Of a stretch of 64,000 nucleotides of DNA, positions 11,725 to 24,671 are shown piece after piece. Under the pieces are notes generated by a model. The model was not told where the DNA came from. It saw nothing but the letters and a program-made list of their open reading frames with translations, and did no database searches. Each line of letters begins with the position of its first letter. Position 1 is the stretch's first letter. A program made the translations under genes and the position numbers. The stretch comes from Glebionis coronaria (taxonomy: Eukaryota > Streptophyta > Magnoliopsida > Asterales > Asteraceae), in contig CM046875.1 of the NCBI GenBank assembly GCA_025667525.1, positions 122,316,340-122,380,339 on the forward strand. Reading direction: 5' to 3'.

Positions 11725-12296
11725 TCGCAATTTCTGGTATAAATTCGCAATAGTTTGTTTTATTGCGAAATCTTGCACCTTGCTGATTGCGAAATCTTTG
11801 ATCTATGAGTATTGTGAAATCTGGCACCTTGCTAATTGCGAAATCTTTGATCTATAAGAATTGCAAAATATTTGATCTATAAGAATTGCGAAATCTTGCA
11901 CCTTGCTGATTGTGAAATCTTGGATCTTGTGTATTGCGAAATCTTATGTGTTGAGTGAATTGCGAATCTGAATCCTCCAAGGTATTGCGAAATCTTCCAA
12001 TGAATTGTGAAATCTTCAAGAGTTGCGGAATCTCCTCATTATTGCGAAATCTTCCAAGGAATTGCGAAATCTTCAAGAGTTGCGGATTTGTGTATTGCGA
12101 ATTCTTGCAATTGGGTATTGCGAAATCCTATGTTTTGAGTGATTGCGAAATTATATCCAAAAAGGGATTGCGAAATCTATTGGTTTGATTTATTGCGAAT
12201 TTTTATCAATTTTAGGATTCCGAATTTGAATCAACTCTGGGATTGCGAAATCATTGAACATAATTGAGGAATCTTCACACATTGCGAAATTTTTGG
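11725..12296 (+). repeat. Degenerate tandem array of ATTGCGAAATCTT in copia leader
   Basis: About 24 copies of a core like ATTGCGAAATCTT, spaced 15-35 bases apart, between the LTR and the gag start. Common variants are TTGTGAAAT, TTGCGGAAT and TTGCGAATT. Longer units (core plus GCACCTTGCTGA or TTGATCTA) occur at 11763-11900. The open frames here (11654-11857, 11955-12188) arise from the repeat and have no domain. Confidence 0.85.
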
Positions 12297-12463
12297 AATT
12301 TTTCAAGATTTTCGAAAGTGTAATTTTGCAGTGGAATTTTTGGTTTCTCAAGAAGAAAATTTTAGGGGATTTTAACATAGTTTCTCGGCTTCAACACACG
12401 ACAACAAGCACATTTACTTTCTCTCATTGTTTGATCATCGTTTGTAAATCTTAACTTATCGAA

Positions 12464-15400
12464 ATGGAGTACACATCTCTTACAGACAAGTCCATCCTCT
12501 CGGGTACGGATAATCGTCCACCAATGTTGGAAAAATCTATGTACGTGGATTGGACTTCTCGAATGGAACTTTACTGTTGAACAAAGAGAATGGACATCTC
12601 ATTTGGGCATCGGTGCTCAATGTACAGTGACGGAAGGTACAGCTACTCGTCCTCGCACAACGGGTGAATTGACTGGAGATATGAAGATTCAAGACAAATG
12701 TGATAAGTATGCTACAAACATCATTCTCCAAGCCCTTCCTCCAGATGTCTACAAACTCGTCAGCAAACATAAAGTTTCCAAAGAGTTATGGGATAGAATT
12801 CGTGTTCTAATGCAAGGCACCTCGTTAACTAAACAAGAACGAGAGTGTAAGCTTTATGATACTTTTGATAAGTTTGCCTATGTGCCAAGGGAGACTCTCA
12901 ATTACTACTATCTGAGATTTACCCTATTGTTGAATGAGCTAAATATCTATGGCATGGCAATTCATACGTTTCAATTGAACACCAAGTATTTGAACACTCT
13001 TCCTTCAGAATGGAAAAAGTACGTGACGGATGTTAAATTGGCTAAGGACTTGCATAACACCAATGTGGATCAACTTCAAGCTTTTCTTCAACAACATGAA
13101 TGCCATGTGATTGAGGCTCGGTTGTCTAAACCTCAAGTTCATGATCCACTTGCCATGTATGCTTCTCAACAAAACATGGCTTATACTTATCAACAACCAT
13201 CATACTTGCAGCAGCCACCACCACACACCTATCAGCAACCACATCAACCATCTTATCAACCACCAATAATGCCATAACAAGCATTTCAACAAAGTGTTCA
13301 TCAACAATCTTTTCCACAGCAACCACCATATCAGACATCACCATCACAAGCTAACACTTCTCCAATGGGCTATGCTCCTTAGCAAGGATATTTTCCAATA
13401 GAAGCACAACCAGCACAAGCTTTCTACTCTAATGAACTTCCACCAATCCAAGCATCGCTCTTTACTCCAAATGATAGGCCAGCTGATGTTCTAAACCATC
13501 TCACTGCCTACTTGTCAAAACTTGTTGCAACTAGAGGATTTCCACCAACAAACAATCAGCTCCGCACCTCTTCAAATCCTCGACAACAAGCTACTGTTCA
13601 AGATGGTCAAGTAACAGTGCAACCTATTCAGGGAAGGCAAAATTCATATGGACCTCCTACAAGGACTGTGAATGCTCAAGCTGTGAATTCTCAAGCTAAT
13701 GGAAATGGAAGCCCCATTGGTCCTCAAAAGGTTGTGACTTGCTACAATTGCCGAGGACAAGGTCATATGGCTAGGCAATGCACTCAGCCGAAAAGGAGAA
13801 GGGATGAAGCGTGGTTTCGTGAGAAAATGTATTTGGTTGATGCTCAGTCTAAGGGAAAGATTTTGGATTCAGAGGAGTTAGCATTTCTTGCAGACCCAGG
13901 GGCAGCAGATACTGAAGGCATTGCAGTCGTTTCCACTTCTAATGCAGCTTATCAAACAGATGATCTTGACGCATATGATTCGGATTGTGATGACATTCAC
14001 TCAGCACAAGTTGCTCTCGTTGCTAATCTCTCTCACTACGGTTCTGATGTCGTCAGTGAGGTACCCACCACAACCAATCTTGGTAATGATGATAACCCAC
14101 ATCAAGTTAGGCATGAAAATGACAACCTCGAGCATTCGGGAACTAGTAACTCAAATGATGAGGTACCCAATCCTACACATTTGAGTGAACCTCAACCAAA
14201 TGCTACGACGGGCATGGAATCTTATGCTCAACATGATTTGGTCATGGTGCCTAAACATATTATTGATCAAATGCATATGGCTCTCAGACAATCCGTAGAT
14301 ACGAATTCCACCCTAACTGATGAGCTTGCGTTGCATAAAGAAAAGGTCAAAACTTTTGAAATGGTCCCTCAAGCAGAGAAAATAACATGTTCTGAATTTG
14401 ACCAATTTCGTTTTGAAAAGATTGAACACTTGAAAGAAATAGAATCATTAAAAGCTAATCTTTCCAATGAATTAAAAGCAAAAGAGTCGGTTGTCAATGA
14501 TTTTCAGAAACTTAAAATGGATTACGAAACTCCCGAGTCTAAAAAGTTTGAATCATTGTTCCAAAAAAAAAGTTTGAATCAGAAATTAATGCTACCAAAC
14601 TTCTTAAATTCAAGGAACAACAGCTTTTAAAACAATACGCTTCCACATAAAAGGTTCATCTTTTGACTAAATCATTTAAAGAACTCGAACTTAAGCGTCT
14701 TCAAAATTTACCACCTAATCCCGGTTATGCAAAACAAGCTCAGGAATATATTCCCGGTCTTTATGATATGACTATAACTGGCAAATCGAAAGAAGCACCT
14801 TATGTTCGTAGTTCTAAGGAGACACAGTCACTTACGGAAGAAACTCATTCTAAAATGTTTTCAAAATTCCATACGATTGATTATGATAAGCATAATAAAG
14901 ATCAACTTTCTAAAAAGACACGTATTCGCTTACAAAAGGAATTAGCTGAACTAACAGTTCTTGTGCCCCCAAGTTTGTCAAATGAAAACCCTCCTAGTAC
15001 GTCTCCTACACTCGTCAAAACGGATTTAACGAAGTTACTTCCACCGGTAAGTAAGGCGTCCGTTAATTTAAAAGCGGTACACCAACACTTAGCCGATTTT
15101 GACAATGTCACTTTGGAACGTACGACGACCACGGCCATAACGGAAGGTGAATGAAACTTTGAGCACACTAGAGCTACGTTCCGAGACGAAATTGTCCCGT
15201 TTGTAAATAATGTTAAAGCTTGTCTTAGTAATCTTGATCAAGATTTGCATTTGGAAATAGAAGAAGTTAAACGTGTTTTCAATGAAATGGATGATGCTTA
15301 TGAAAACAGTTTACTTGAAATAGAACGGGTTTCTCGCCAAAATGATTAGCTTCTGAAGCAAGTGATGTCTCATGATATAGTTTCCGTTTGTGTGAATAAA

Positions 15401-16986
15401 AGTGTTGATAATGATTCTATTGTGCATAATGTTGAATCTGCGGATAATGTGGTAGATAGTACTTGCACAAATCTAACGCTGAATTTTTAAAGCTTCAAGA
15501 TTCATATTCTTCGCTTTCAAAACATTTTGATGAGATTCAAACACATTGTATTTCGCTTGAATGCAAGCAACAATTTATTCAAGAAATCTTTGAAATGTCA
15601 TTCGAAGGTGTTAATATCGATGATGCAAACTTTGAAAAGAATTTTCGATTGAATTTACAATCAAAACAGCGTCAGCTAAGTGACAAAGTTGCTAAATCTT
15701 TGCCGATAGAAATAGAGAAATCTAAGGAGCTTAACTGTGTGAACGTACTTGAGGCCGCTGAGAATTTTAAACTTGATCTAGATAATCGAGTTTCCAAGAT
15801 TTTGTCCAAAGCTGATAACTTAAAACAGAAAGATACACGACTCTTCGATTCAGTAAAGCCCGCATGTGTTGATACCACTGCACATAATCAATCATTGATT
15901 GAAAAATTGAATCGAAAGTCGGTGGAAATATCTGATTTGAGGGAACAAATTTGTGATAAGAATCTGGTCTTGGCTGAGTTAAAGGAAACACTTCGTGCTC
16001 TAAAAGGTAATAATGTTATGGATAACGCAGCCACTGTCTCAGCATTGTCCTCTAGTGCAATCAAAAGGACCCTTATAGTCGTCACACCATTTAATAAGGG
16101 CCCTAGGACTAAACCATGTCAAACTTTGGTCACTAAAGATAAGGCGGAATCAAAACCAGCTTTTAATATTCCCGTGTTGCCTTCTACAGGAGTAATCACC
16201 ACTACTAAGGCTCAAAGATCTAAGTCTAAAAGAAACAAGAAGAATGATAGTATCTTGCCCCCATCTAGTAGTCAAGAGAAGAAGAAAGTAGAAGCCCATC
16301 CTAGGAATGTTATTTCTGTTTTAAATAAAAAGAATCATGTAGCTAAACCTAAAGGCTCTGTGGTTGTGCATCTTTCTAAGCCTACTGTGAATTCTAATTT
16401 GAAATGTTGGAATTGCAATGAATGTATGTTTTCTAGTCGTCATGATTCTTGCCTTGTTGACCATGTGAATGAGATGAATGCCCAGAAAAATGGATTAGAA
16501 TGGAAACCGACTGGGAAAGTGTTAACCCAAGTTGGTTGGTTGTGGCGCCCCACTGGTAGAACTTTCACTATATTAGGAAATATGTGCCCTTTAACTAGGA
16601 TCACTCCCACTGAAGCGAAGAAAGTGTGCCCTTTAACTAGGAGTACCAAGGCTACCAAAACACAAGCGTGTCCTTTAACTAGGAACACTGACACTAATGT
16701 AGGAACCAAGTGCCCTTTAAATAGGTCTACTCCCACTGTAGTGCCCGCGAATAATCCAAAACCAAAGAAAGTTGGAACAGTAAAACCTGTTAGTGCTAAA
16801 ACTCACATTAGAAAACGTAAGAAATCTAAGGATCTCATAAATGATAGCAATTCTGATAATCTTATATCTCTATCTGCTAACACTCCGGAACCAATAGTTT
16901 TCAATGTATTGTCTACTGTTGTTATAGAAAACAGGTGGTCAAAATTGTTCTCTGGTATTTGGACTCTGGTTTCTCCAAGCATATGA
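12464..16986 (+). pseudogene. Broken copia gag with long coiled-coil-like spacer
   Basis: The frame opens at ATG 12464 and meets a TGA after 38 codons near 12578. It shifts at about 12580-12603, then runs 12603-14630 with in-frame stops at 13275 and 13381. It shifts again in an A-run near 14563, continues to a TGA at 15152, and then runs 15463-16986. The gag domain is recognisable (LMQGTSLTKQERECKLYD near 12800; NTLPSEWKKYVTDVKLAKDL near 13000). A Q/P/Y-rich tail follows, then a CCHC knuckle CYNCRGQGHMARQC at about 13740, and a long K/E/L-rich spacer (14250-16050) that looks coiled-coil. Near its end are four 42-bp CPLTR repeats (16585-16725). The protein would package element RNA; it cannot be made whole from this copy. 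Confidence 0.88.
16585..16752 (+). repeat. Four 42-bp tandem repeats encoding CPLTR units
   Basis: Repeat starts are 16585, 16627, 16669 and 16711, an exact 42-bp (14-residue) period. Each unit begins with C-P-L-T/N-R followed by a variable T/K-rich stretch. They lie just upstream of the protease/integrase part. Confidence 0.85.
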
Positions 16987-19900
16987 CCGGAGATCGCTCT
17001 CAGCTAAGAAATTTCGTTAGCAAGTTTCTTGGTACGGTTCGATTTGGCAATGATCATATTGCAAAGATAATGGGTTATGGTGAATATCATATTGGGAATG
17101 TTATCATTTCAAGAGTGTATTATGTGGAAGGTCTCGGTCACAACTTATTTTCTGTGGGACAATTTTGTGATGCAAACCTAGAAGTTGCTTTTCGAGAGCA
17201 TACCTGCTTCATTCGTAATTTGGAAGGGGTTGATTTATTGAAAGGTACTCCAGGGAATAATTTGTACACTTTGTCTCTACAAGACATGATGGCCGCTTCT
17301 CCCATATGTCTTCTCTCCAAATCAACGAAGACTAAGTCATGGTTATGGCATCGAAGGTTATCTCACCTTAACTTTAACGCTATTAATCATTTGGCGAAAA
17401 ACGAACTTGTTCGTGGTATTCCTAAACTTTCATTTCACAAGGATCATTTGTGTTCCGCGTGTACAATGGGGAAAAGCACTAAGAAATCATACAAACCCAA
17501 GACGGAAGACACCAACCAAGAGAAACTTTATTTGTTGCATATGGATCTTTGTGGGCCAATGCGTGTTGAAAGTCTTAGTGGCAAAAAGTACATCCTCGTA
17601 ATTGTCGATGATTACTCTCGGTTTACATGGGTGAAATTTCTTACAACAAAAAATGAGGCACCTAAATTCATCATCGGATTTCTCAAGATGATTCAAGTGC
17701 GTCTCAACACTATTGTCCGACACATTCGTACAGATAATGGAACCGAATTTGTGAATCAAATCTTGTGTGATTATTATGAAGAAATTGGCATATCTCATGA
17801 AACATCCGTTGCACGCACTCCTCAACAAAACGGTGTCGTTGAAATTGAAATCGCACACTTATGGAAGTTGCTCGAACGATGTTAATTTACGCAAAGGCTC
17901 CATTGTTTTTATGGGCAGAAGCAGTATCTACAGCAGTGTACACCCAAAACCGGTCACTAATTCGTAAACGCCATGGTAAAACACCTTATGAGCTTCTCCA
18001 TGGAAAAGTACCAGATTTATCATATCTTCACGTATTTGGTTCTCTATGCTATCCAAATAATGATGGTGACAATTTGGGAAAACTTCAACCAAAGGCTGAT
18101 ATTGGTATTTTCATTGGTTACGCACCCGCAAAGAAGGCATACCGAATCTACAATCGTAAGTCTCGTAAGATCCTCGAAACTATGAATGCTGATTTTAATG
18201 AGCTGAAAGCAATGGCTTCTGAGCAAAGCAGCTCTGAACCCGCACTTCATGAGATGGGACCTAGTAACATTAGTTCTGGTCTTGTCCTAAACAACCCCAC
18301 TTCATCATCATTTATACCACCCACTAGGAATGAATGGGATACATTGTTTCAACTGTTCTTTGATGAATTCTTTACTCCTCCAAGTATTGTTGCTCCAGAA
18401 CCTGAGGTAATAGCTCCGGTAACCGAAGTTATCGCTCCAGCAAATGAAGCATAATCTGATACGTCTGCACCTACAATTGGTCAAGATATACCATCAACTA
18501 GTAATTCTCAACCAACACCCGAATCAACTACCCATGTCATACCAATTGATGATGAAGAGGATGATGATGATCACGATTTGGAATTCGTTCAAATGCGTGA
18601 ACTTCCATTCTTTGGTGTACCTATTCCCAACCCTAATCAAGTCGGGTCGTCCACCTCAGAGGAAGCTTCTACTACAGTCTACTCCAATCCACGGATTCGT
18701 AAACATGACAGCAAGTGGACAAAGGATCATCCTATAGATTCTATTATTGGTGACCCTAATCGTCCGGTATCCACACGAAGTCAGTTACAAGCAAATGCAA
18801 TGTTTTGTCATTTTGATGCTTTTCTCACTGAATTTGAACCTAAGACATGGCAAGAAGCTTTTACTCAATCCTGTTGGATAGAAGCTATGCAAGAAGAACT
18901 TAATGAATTTATGCGTCTTGAAGTATGGGAACTTGTCCCATGCCCGGATTAAGTGCAGTTACTCACTTTGAAATGGGTTTACAAGGTGAAACTCGATGAG
19001 TTAGGCAGAATATTGAAGAACAAAGCTCGACTAGTAGCTCGTGGCTACAAGCAATTATTGGGCATCGACTTTATGGAATCCTTTGCACCTTTTGCCCGTT
19101 TGGAAGCTATTAGACTATTCCTCGCTTATGCAGCCCACATGAATATGACCGTCTATCAAATGGATGTGAAGACGGCATTTCTTAATGGTGAAATCAAGGA
19201 AGAGGTCTATGTTCAACAACCGGATGGTTTTGTGAATCCTAAATATCCTAATCATGTGTATAAGCTTAAGAAGGCTCTCTAGGGGTTGAATCAAGCTCCT
19301 CGCGCATGGTATGATCTATTGTCACAATTCCTCATTACGAAAGGCTTCGCTAAAGGCAAGGTGGATCCCACGTTGTTCATTCAAAAACAAGGTAAAGATA
19401 TGATTATGGTACAAATATATGTTGATGATATTATATTTGCAGCCTCGACCCAAACCTTATCCAACGAGTTTGGGGCACTCATGTCTTCCAAGTTTATGAT
19501 GTCAATGATGGGCAAGGTATCATTCTTCTTAGGTCTTCAGATATCTCAGAGTCCCAGAGGCATCTTTATCAATCAATCCAAGTATGCCCTTGAATCGCTT
19601 AAGAAATATAAGATGGAATCTTGCGACCCCGTGGATACTCCAATGGTGGAACGAACTAAGCTTAACGCAGATCCACATGGAGTTGCCGTTGATCTGACAC
19701 TTTATCGTGGAATGATCGGTACCCTTCTGTATATATCACAGCTAGTCGACCTGATCTTCAGTTTGCTATATGTATGTGTCCTCGGTATCAAACTCGGCCT
19801 ACTGAGTTACACTTGGCTACTGTGAAACGGATCTTTCGATATCTTAAAGGAACCATTAATCGGGGACTTTGGTATTCGAAGGACTCTTCGATTGCACTAA

Positions 19901-20403
19901 TGGCATATGCAGATGCAGATCACGCGGGTTGTCAAGATACAAGGCGTAGCACGAGTTGAACTTTGCAACTTCTAGGAGATCGACTAATCAGTTGGGCATC
20001 AAAAAGGCAAAAAAGCGTTGCAATTTCAAGTACGGAAGCAGAATACATATCTATGTCCGGTTGCTGTGCTCAAATTCTTTGGATGAGATCACAATTAACC
20101 GACTATGGTCTAGGTTTCAACAAAATTCCGATGTATTGCGACAACAAAAGTGCAATTGCCTTATGCTGCAACAATGTTCAATTCTCCCGGTCGAAGCATA
20201 TTGACATTCGTTACCACTTCATCAAGGAGCAAGTGGAAAATGGAGTGATCGAGCTTTACTTTGTCTGATCTGAGTATCAATTGGTGGATATTTTCACGAA
20301 GGCTTTAGATCGCGCTCGAAAGGAATTTTTGGCCGACAAGCTAGGCATGAAAACTTTTTCGCCTGAGACTCTAAAGGAACTGGCTAATGAAGCGAAAGAA
20401 TAG
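16935..20403 (+). pseudogene. Broken copia pol (protease remnant, integrase, RT, RNase H)
   Basis: Segments: 16935-17885, 17861-18454, 18455-18952, 18953-19282, 19286-about 19770, 19774-19959 and 19963-20403, separated by frameshifts near 16935, 17850 and 19770 and stops at 18452, 18950, 19280, 19957 and 20266. In order: WYLDSGFSKHMTG (protease active site, normally DSG/DSA), GAG-pre-integrase (WLWHRRLSHLNF, CSACTMGKS), integrase core with Asp in HMDLCGPM (about 17540) and RTDNGTEF (about 17735), a frameshift right at the catalytic Glu region (17820-17860), RT with [21 protein letters not shown] and YVDD at 19418-19429, and RNase H with [16 protein letters not shown] and SSTEAEY. Integrase before RT places it in Ty1/copia. 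At least eight lesions make it nonfunctional. Confidence 0.9.
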
Positions 20404-21500
20404 TGGTGGTAAACTATTCACTGTATCCTTGGTGATCATTCGTATATATTGTTTATATTTTATCCACAAAAGCAAAATAGAAAAATATAAAACCATATAA
20501 AAAACCATAAAAATTGAAAAATTCATAAAAATCCAAAAATATTTTTACTTTATTTTTCAAAGGCATGTCTTTTGGTACGATAATATTTACGGCCTTAGAA
20601 ATGTCGATTAATATTGACACAATGCCATAAATAGAGTTCGTATAAAAGTTGTATATATTTCATAAAACATGCCCTTATGGCTTGTAGTTATTTCAGACTG
20701 CAACCCGATTTTCATATTAAAGTCAAGTATTTCTTATGAAAGTTTTGGCTCTCAACGGGAATTAATTTTCTCGGGCAAGGTTTACTTTAAAACCTTGTAA
20801 GGGATCAAGTTTACTTTATAACTTGGTCTAACACAAATCTATGTACGTTTCAGTGTATTTATTTGTTAAAACAAGAGAAGTCTTGTTTTTATGAAGTTAT
20901 CATCTCTACAACCATAACAATCTACAATTGGTATCTACATACTCGACGATGCGACTACTCAACCGACGACTACAGCTCTTTCAATAGAACACGGGTCAAC
21001 AATTAAGGGGGAGCAATTGTCAAGCATTCAGAATCTTTGATGCCTAACGTGCCAAGCTCACTAATTGGTGTCAAGACAACATACCAATCGTACACGTGGT
21101 GTAAAGAGATGACTTCAGACGTGACGAGGCGACCAACATATGCCGACAAGAACCATATGATCTTATCATATGATGTTCTCATCAATCAGGTCCAACCTTG
21201 TAAATTTTTTTTAATATGGTGAATATGTGATCATGCTACAAATCGGTATCACATCTCATACATTTGGTATCATGAAGATAAAACGGACTTGCATTCTTCT
21301 TCCCAAAACCTTTGTTAAAACTTCATTAAATCAATTGATATTAAAAACATCGATTGGGTTAATATTTTTAATATGGGGGAGAAAATGTGATTTAATATGG
21401 GAAACTATCAAAAATAGTTTGACTTAACATGCTGGCTTATCCCGACATATGCAAAATGTTTTCGAATATCGTGGCATATGTTAAGGGGGAGCAAAACGGA
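20404..21500 (+). other. 3' noncoding region of the copia element
   Basis: No domain-bearing frame. Three purine tracts of PPT type: AAGGGGGAGCAA at about 21006, GGGGGAGAAAA at about 21376 and AAGGGGGAGCAA at about 21484. A short palindrome CATATGATCTTATCATATG lies at about 21156-21174. Small frames at 21003-21427 are unsupported. Confidence 0.5.
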
Positions 21501-22547
21501 ACTGCCCTTTATCGACTCAAACGTGCAACTTCTCCAATCTTTACGCAACACAGTCAACCGTTAACCGTTGCATCTTAGATAAGAATAAAGCCCGAAAAAT
21601 CAGGGATTTAACGGCATGGTCAATACCATTCTTAAATATACGCGTCATAAGTCATCATACCCTCCATTATTTTCGTATCACAGCAGTTATCAAAATCCTT
21701 TCCAGATATAAAACATTAAACATCATACCTGCTGTGATCATGACTGGAAGCTAGAAACAAACATCACGTACTATCCAGGCCTGCTGCTCAAGGGATGAAC
21801 TGGCGAAATCTGAAAATCAACAACCCATTCTGCTGCTCAGACCAAGGACCACCTTCTCACTCCTCTTTCATTCTTATGATACGTCAACTTTTATGCTTTG
21901 GATGTTTGTACACCAAAATCAAACGTGAAGAACACCATATAATCTCACGTGAATTTTGTGTTTCTTTGTGATCTAAAACATAAACACCTTTCCTTCTGTC
22001 CCGTGATTATTCAATTCGTTAATTCACACCAAACGAATTCTACGCTTCTTTTTATGCTGCCTTCATAAAAATGAATCTAGGGTTTAATGACCCTAAACGA
22101 ATTTCTCAAAGTGCATCACAGCAGCCACAAAATCAGTCATCACCAGAGACCATACTAGGGTTCGTCAATGCTAGTATAATCACATCACAAAGACAATCAC
22201 AACAACATTAAGAGACAACAGCCATATCAAAGAACCAGTACCAACATCAGATGAACAGCAACAATCATCTAGGGTTCACACAACCCCACACAAACCTGCT
22301 GCCTCTATAAAAAAACGAATCTAGGGTTTTATTACAAACCCTAAGCATTAAGAACAGTATTCGTCTTCACCTCTACAGCAGCAACATCACAGTAACAGCA
22401 TATGATAGATCAACAGCAACCAACAATGAATCATCTAGGGTTTGTTGGGACAAAAACCCTAGATCAACAGGAACAACATTATTTATTTAAAACAGAAACT
22501 AACATAACATGAAAACCTTGTAGATCAACCAAATCAAGAGCCAACAA

Positions 22548-22559
22548 GCTCTGATACCA
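22548..22559 (-). other. Primer-binding site (initiator tRNA-Met type)
   Basis: TGGTATCAGAGC on the minus strand, two bases from the LTR end; exact match to the common plant PBS. Confidence 0.75.
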
Positions 22560-22561
22560 CT

Positions 22562-22914
22562 TGTTGAGTCTTAGGATCTAGACTCATCTGGGATATGATA
22601 ACATTGATTGTATGCACAGTGGAACACAATAACAAACACAATCAAAGTTTTGAACAAGGCTTTCTTATTCATAAAATACTAATAAGCTACTACTATTGCT
22701 GGTGCCTAATAGGCTTGACACCAGGAGAACGCACACACACCTTTAGTTTACATTGTATATGAATCAATGAATAACCATGTGTGCCCAATCCTCTTTATAT
22801 AATAGAGGTACTAGGGTTACATCATAACCCTAGCTTACTATCAAAGCTACCTATTTATTATTAAGTCCTTCATCTTCTTTTGTCATATCAACTCAAGATA
22901 TATAAGTCCCAACA
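22562..22914 (-). repeat. LTR (353 bp) of the minus-strand fragment
   Basis: Bounded by TG...CA in minus orientation and followed directly by a PBS. It contains a short inverted pair CTAGGGTTAC...ATAACCCTAG (22811-22833) and a TATATAA box at about 22796-22802 (read TTATATA on the minus strand). Confidence 0.6.
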
Positions 22915-24654
22915 ATTTGCACATCAAAAATGGATTTCATGGTGATTTATACTTACCCACAACCCATTTATTTCACGACGATGAAGATTGTGGTGACATA
23001 AGGATGGTAGGATAGGTTAAGTCCTATGATTCTTCCAGAACCGGAGGAATCTTCCCAAGGACATTCCATAGCTAGAAATAGTAGTCCTTAGGAAAGATGG
23101 AGAAAGATTATGAACGTAGCTGAATGCTGACCAATTACTTAAGTTAGCACTGGAAGAATCACAACAAGGTGCTAGTTATGACGTATTGGTAAGCATTGAA
23201 TGGGTTGAAGAATGAAAAAGAATTGTAAAGATAAAGGGTGTAAAGAAAGAAGATCTCCTTACGACCGTAGGCAGAAACCGGGTCAACACATATGCTATTG
23301 AGATCATTTTAATGATGCTTGATATTGAAGATAGACATCATGGACCCAGTGATGCAATGCACAACCCATCCCAGCTAACTCAGATATCTCTTAAAAGATA
23401 TTTGTTTTAATCACACGGAGACAACACGTTATCTATCGATTTATTCACTTCGAATAAATTGGTATTGAAATGGTGGCACTCCTCTCCAGCCTCCGATCAC
23501 TAAAATCTAAAATGCACGACCGAGTCTAGAGCCATTTGAGATAATCACATATCTCATTAGGACACACTTTCATATTGCCTTGCTTCTTCACACACTGTGA
23601 AAAGTAAGAAAGATATTAAGAGTCCTACGCAAAATCTTCATAACCTTGCATGAACATCTGAGTAATACGAAAGTATTTACAATGAAGATGGAAATCCTTC
23701 TTGAGCGAATATCAAAAAGCTCATGGTAGGTGACTTGTGTGATTCTTTATGAATCAAGCTTGTGATAACTGGAAAGCAACAGTGGTTTAATTCTTAACTG
23801 AATTTAAACACGTTCCAGGCCTCTACGCAATATCTCAGTGATCTTGCCAGAACACTCAGAGTGACACCCTAGTGTTCACGGTGATGAGTGGAAATCCTTC
23901 TAGTGTTAACCTCAAATAGCACTTGGTAGGTAACTTGCAAGATTCTATACGAATCAAGCTCGTGACAAATGGAAAGCAACGATGGTGCGATTCTTTAATG
24001 AATCAAACTTGTTCCAGGAATTAGAATTGACGGCTTCAATCATGCGGATAATTTTATCCAAATGATTCACTCTTTACGTTCGCAGTCAGCTTTGGACGGT
24101 CGAGTAAAGAGAACGGGTTTACCCGCGAAATCTTGTCAAGGAGATTTTTAATTAAATCTACCTGCCACAAGTACGATATTTTATATCGTCCAACGGTCTT
24201 CACCGACCGGAGGTAAAATACTACCAAATTAGAATGAAATGTTCAAAGCCATTTTGTTCGTGTCTACTTATGTTGCGGCATTTGAAGACGGTGACGTTGC
24301 GGAATCCGAGAAGAATTCGTCCCCGCATGCTTATAGTTTATACACTTAATACTTAATCTAGTTCAAGAAATCCTAAAAGTCAAGTCTTCCGCTGTATCAA
24401 ACTCTGAAGCTTTCAAGAATTACAAAGGTATAAGTATGTGGGACGTGAAGTCACGAAGAGGCGAAGATCACAAATGAAGGATGCACAAGATCAAGGCAAG
24501 AGATTAATGCTAAAGATTGATATCAAAGATCACATCAGCATGTTCACCTGAAAAGAAAAAGAAAAGAAAGACGAAGACTACGAGCTCAAGACAAGTATAG
24601 TATGCAAGGTTTATTTTATTATTGTAACTTGGGTAACGCCCTTGTTAGGAGTGA
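22915..24654. other. Noncoding sequence between the minus-strand LTR and the copia PPT
   Basis: 1.7 kb without a recognisable domain or frame. It is presumably the rest of the copia element's 3' region. A paired motif GTAGGTGACTTG / GTAGGTAACTTG with TTC-ATGAATCAAGCTTGTGA / ACGAATCAAGCTCGTGA (about 23726-23765 and 23926-23970) shows an internal, diverged duplication of about 200 bp. Confidence 0.45.
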
Positions 24655-24671
24655 CCTCCCTTAGGGGAGAT
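24655..24671 (+). other. Polypurine tract of the copia element
   Basis: TTAGGGGAGAT immediately before the LTR start TGTTGGAAA at 24672. Confidence 0.7.

Larger units (their letters stand above)
21501..22914 (-). mobile_element. 5' fragment (LTR, PBS, leader) of a second, minus-strand LTR element
   Basis: Reading leftward from 22914: an LTR (22562-22914, TGTTGGGAC...CTCAACA), two spacer bases, a PBS TGGTATCAGAGC (22548-22559), then a noncoding leader with several CTAGGGTTT...AAACCCTAG hairpins (22077-22462). I could not find the second LTR or coding part, so the left limit (about 21500) is a guess. It probably inserted into the copia 3' region and was later truncated. Copia assignment rests on the LTR size and PBS only. 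Confidence 0.55.

Noticed and set aside
11725..12296. CRISPR-like array
   Set aside because: Repeats are degenerate, spacers are short and irregular, and the setting is a plant retroelement leader.
22548..22559. tRNA-like motifs (also 8166, 11454, 26141, 30384, 34580, 48625)
   Set aside because: These are primer-binding sites of 11-18 bases next to LTR ends, not tRNA genes: no cloverleaf or internal promoter boxes around them.
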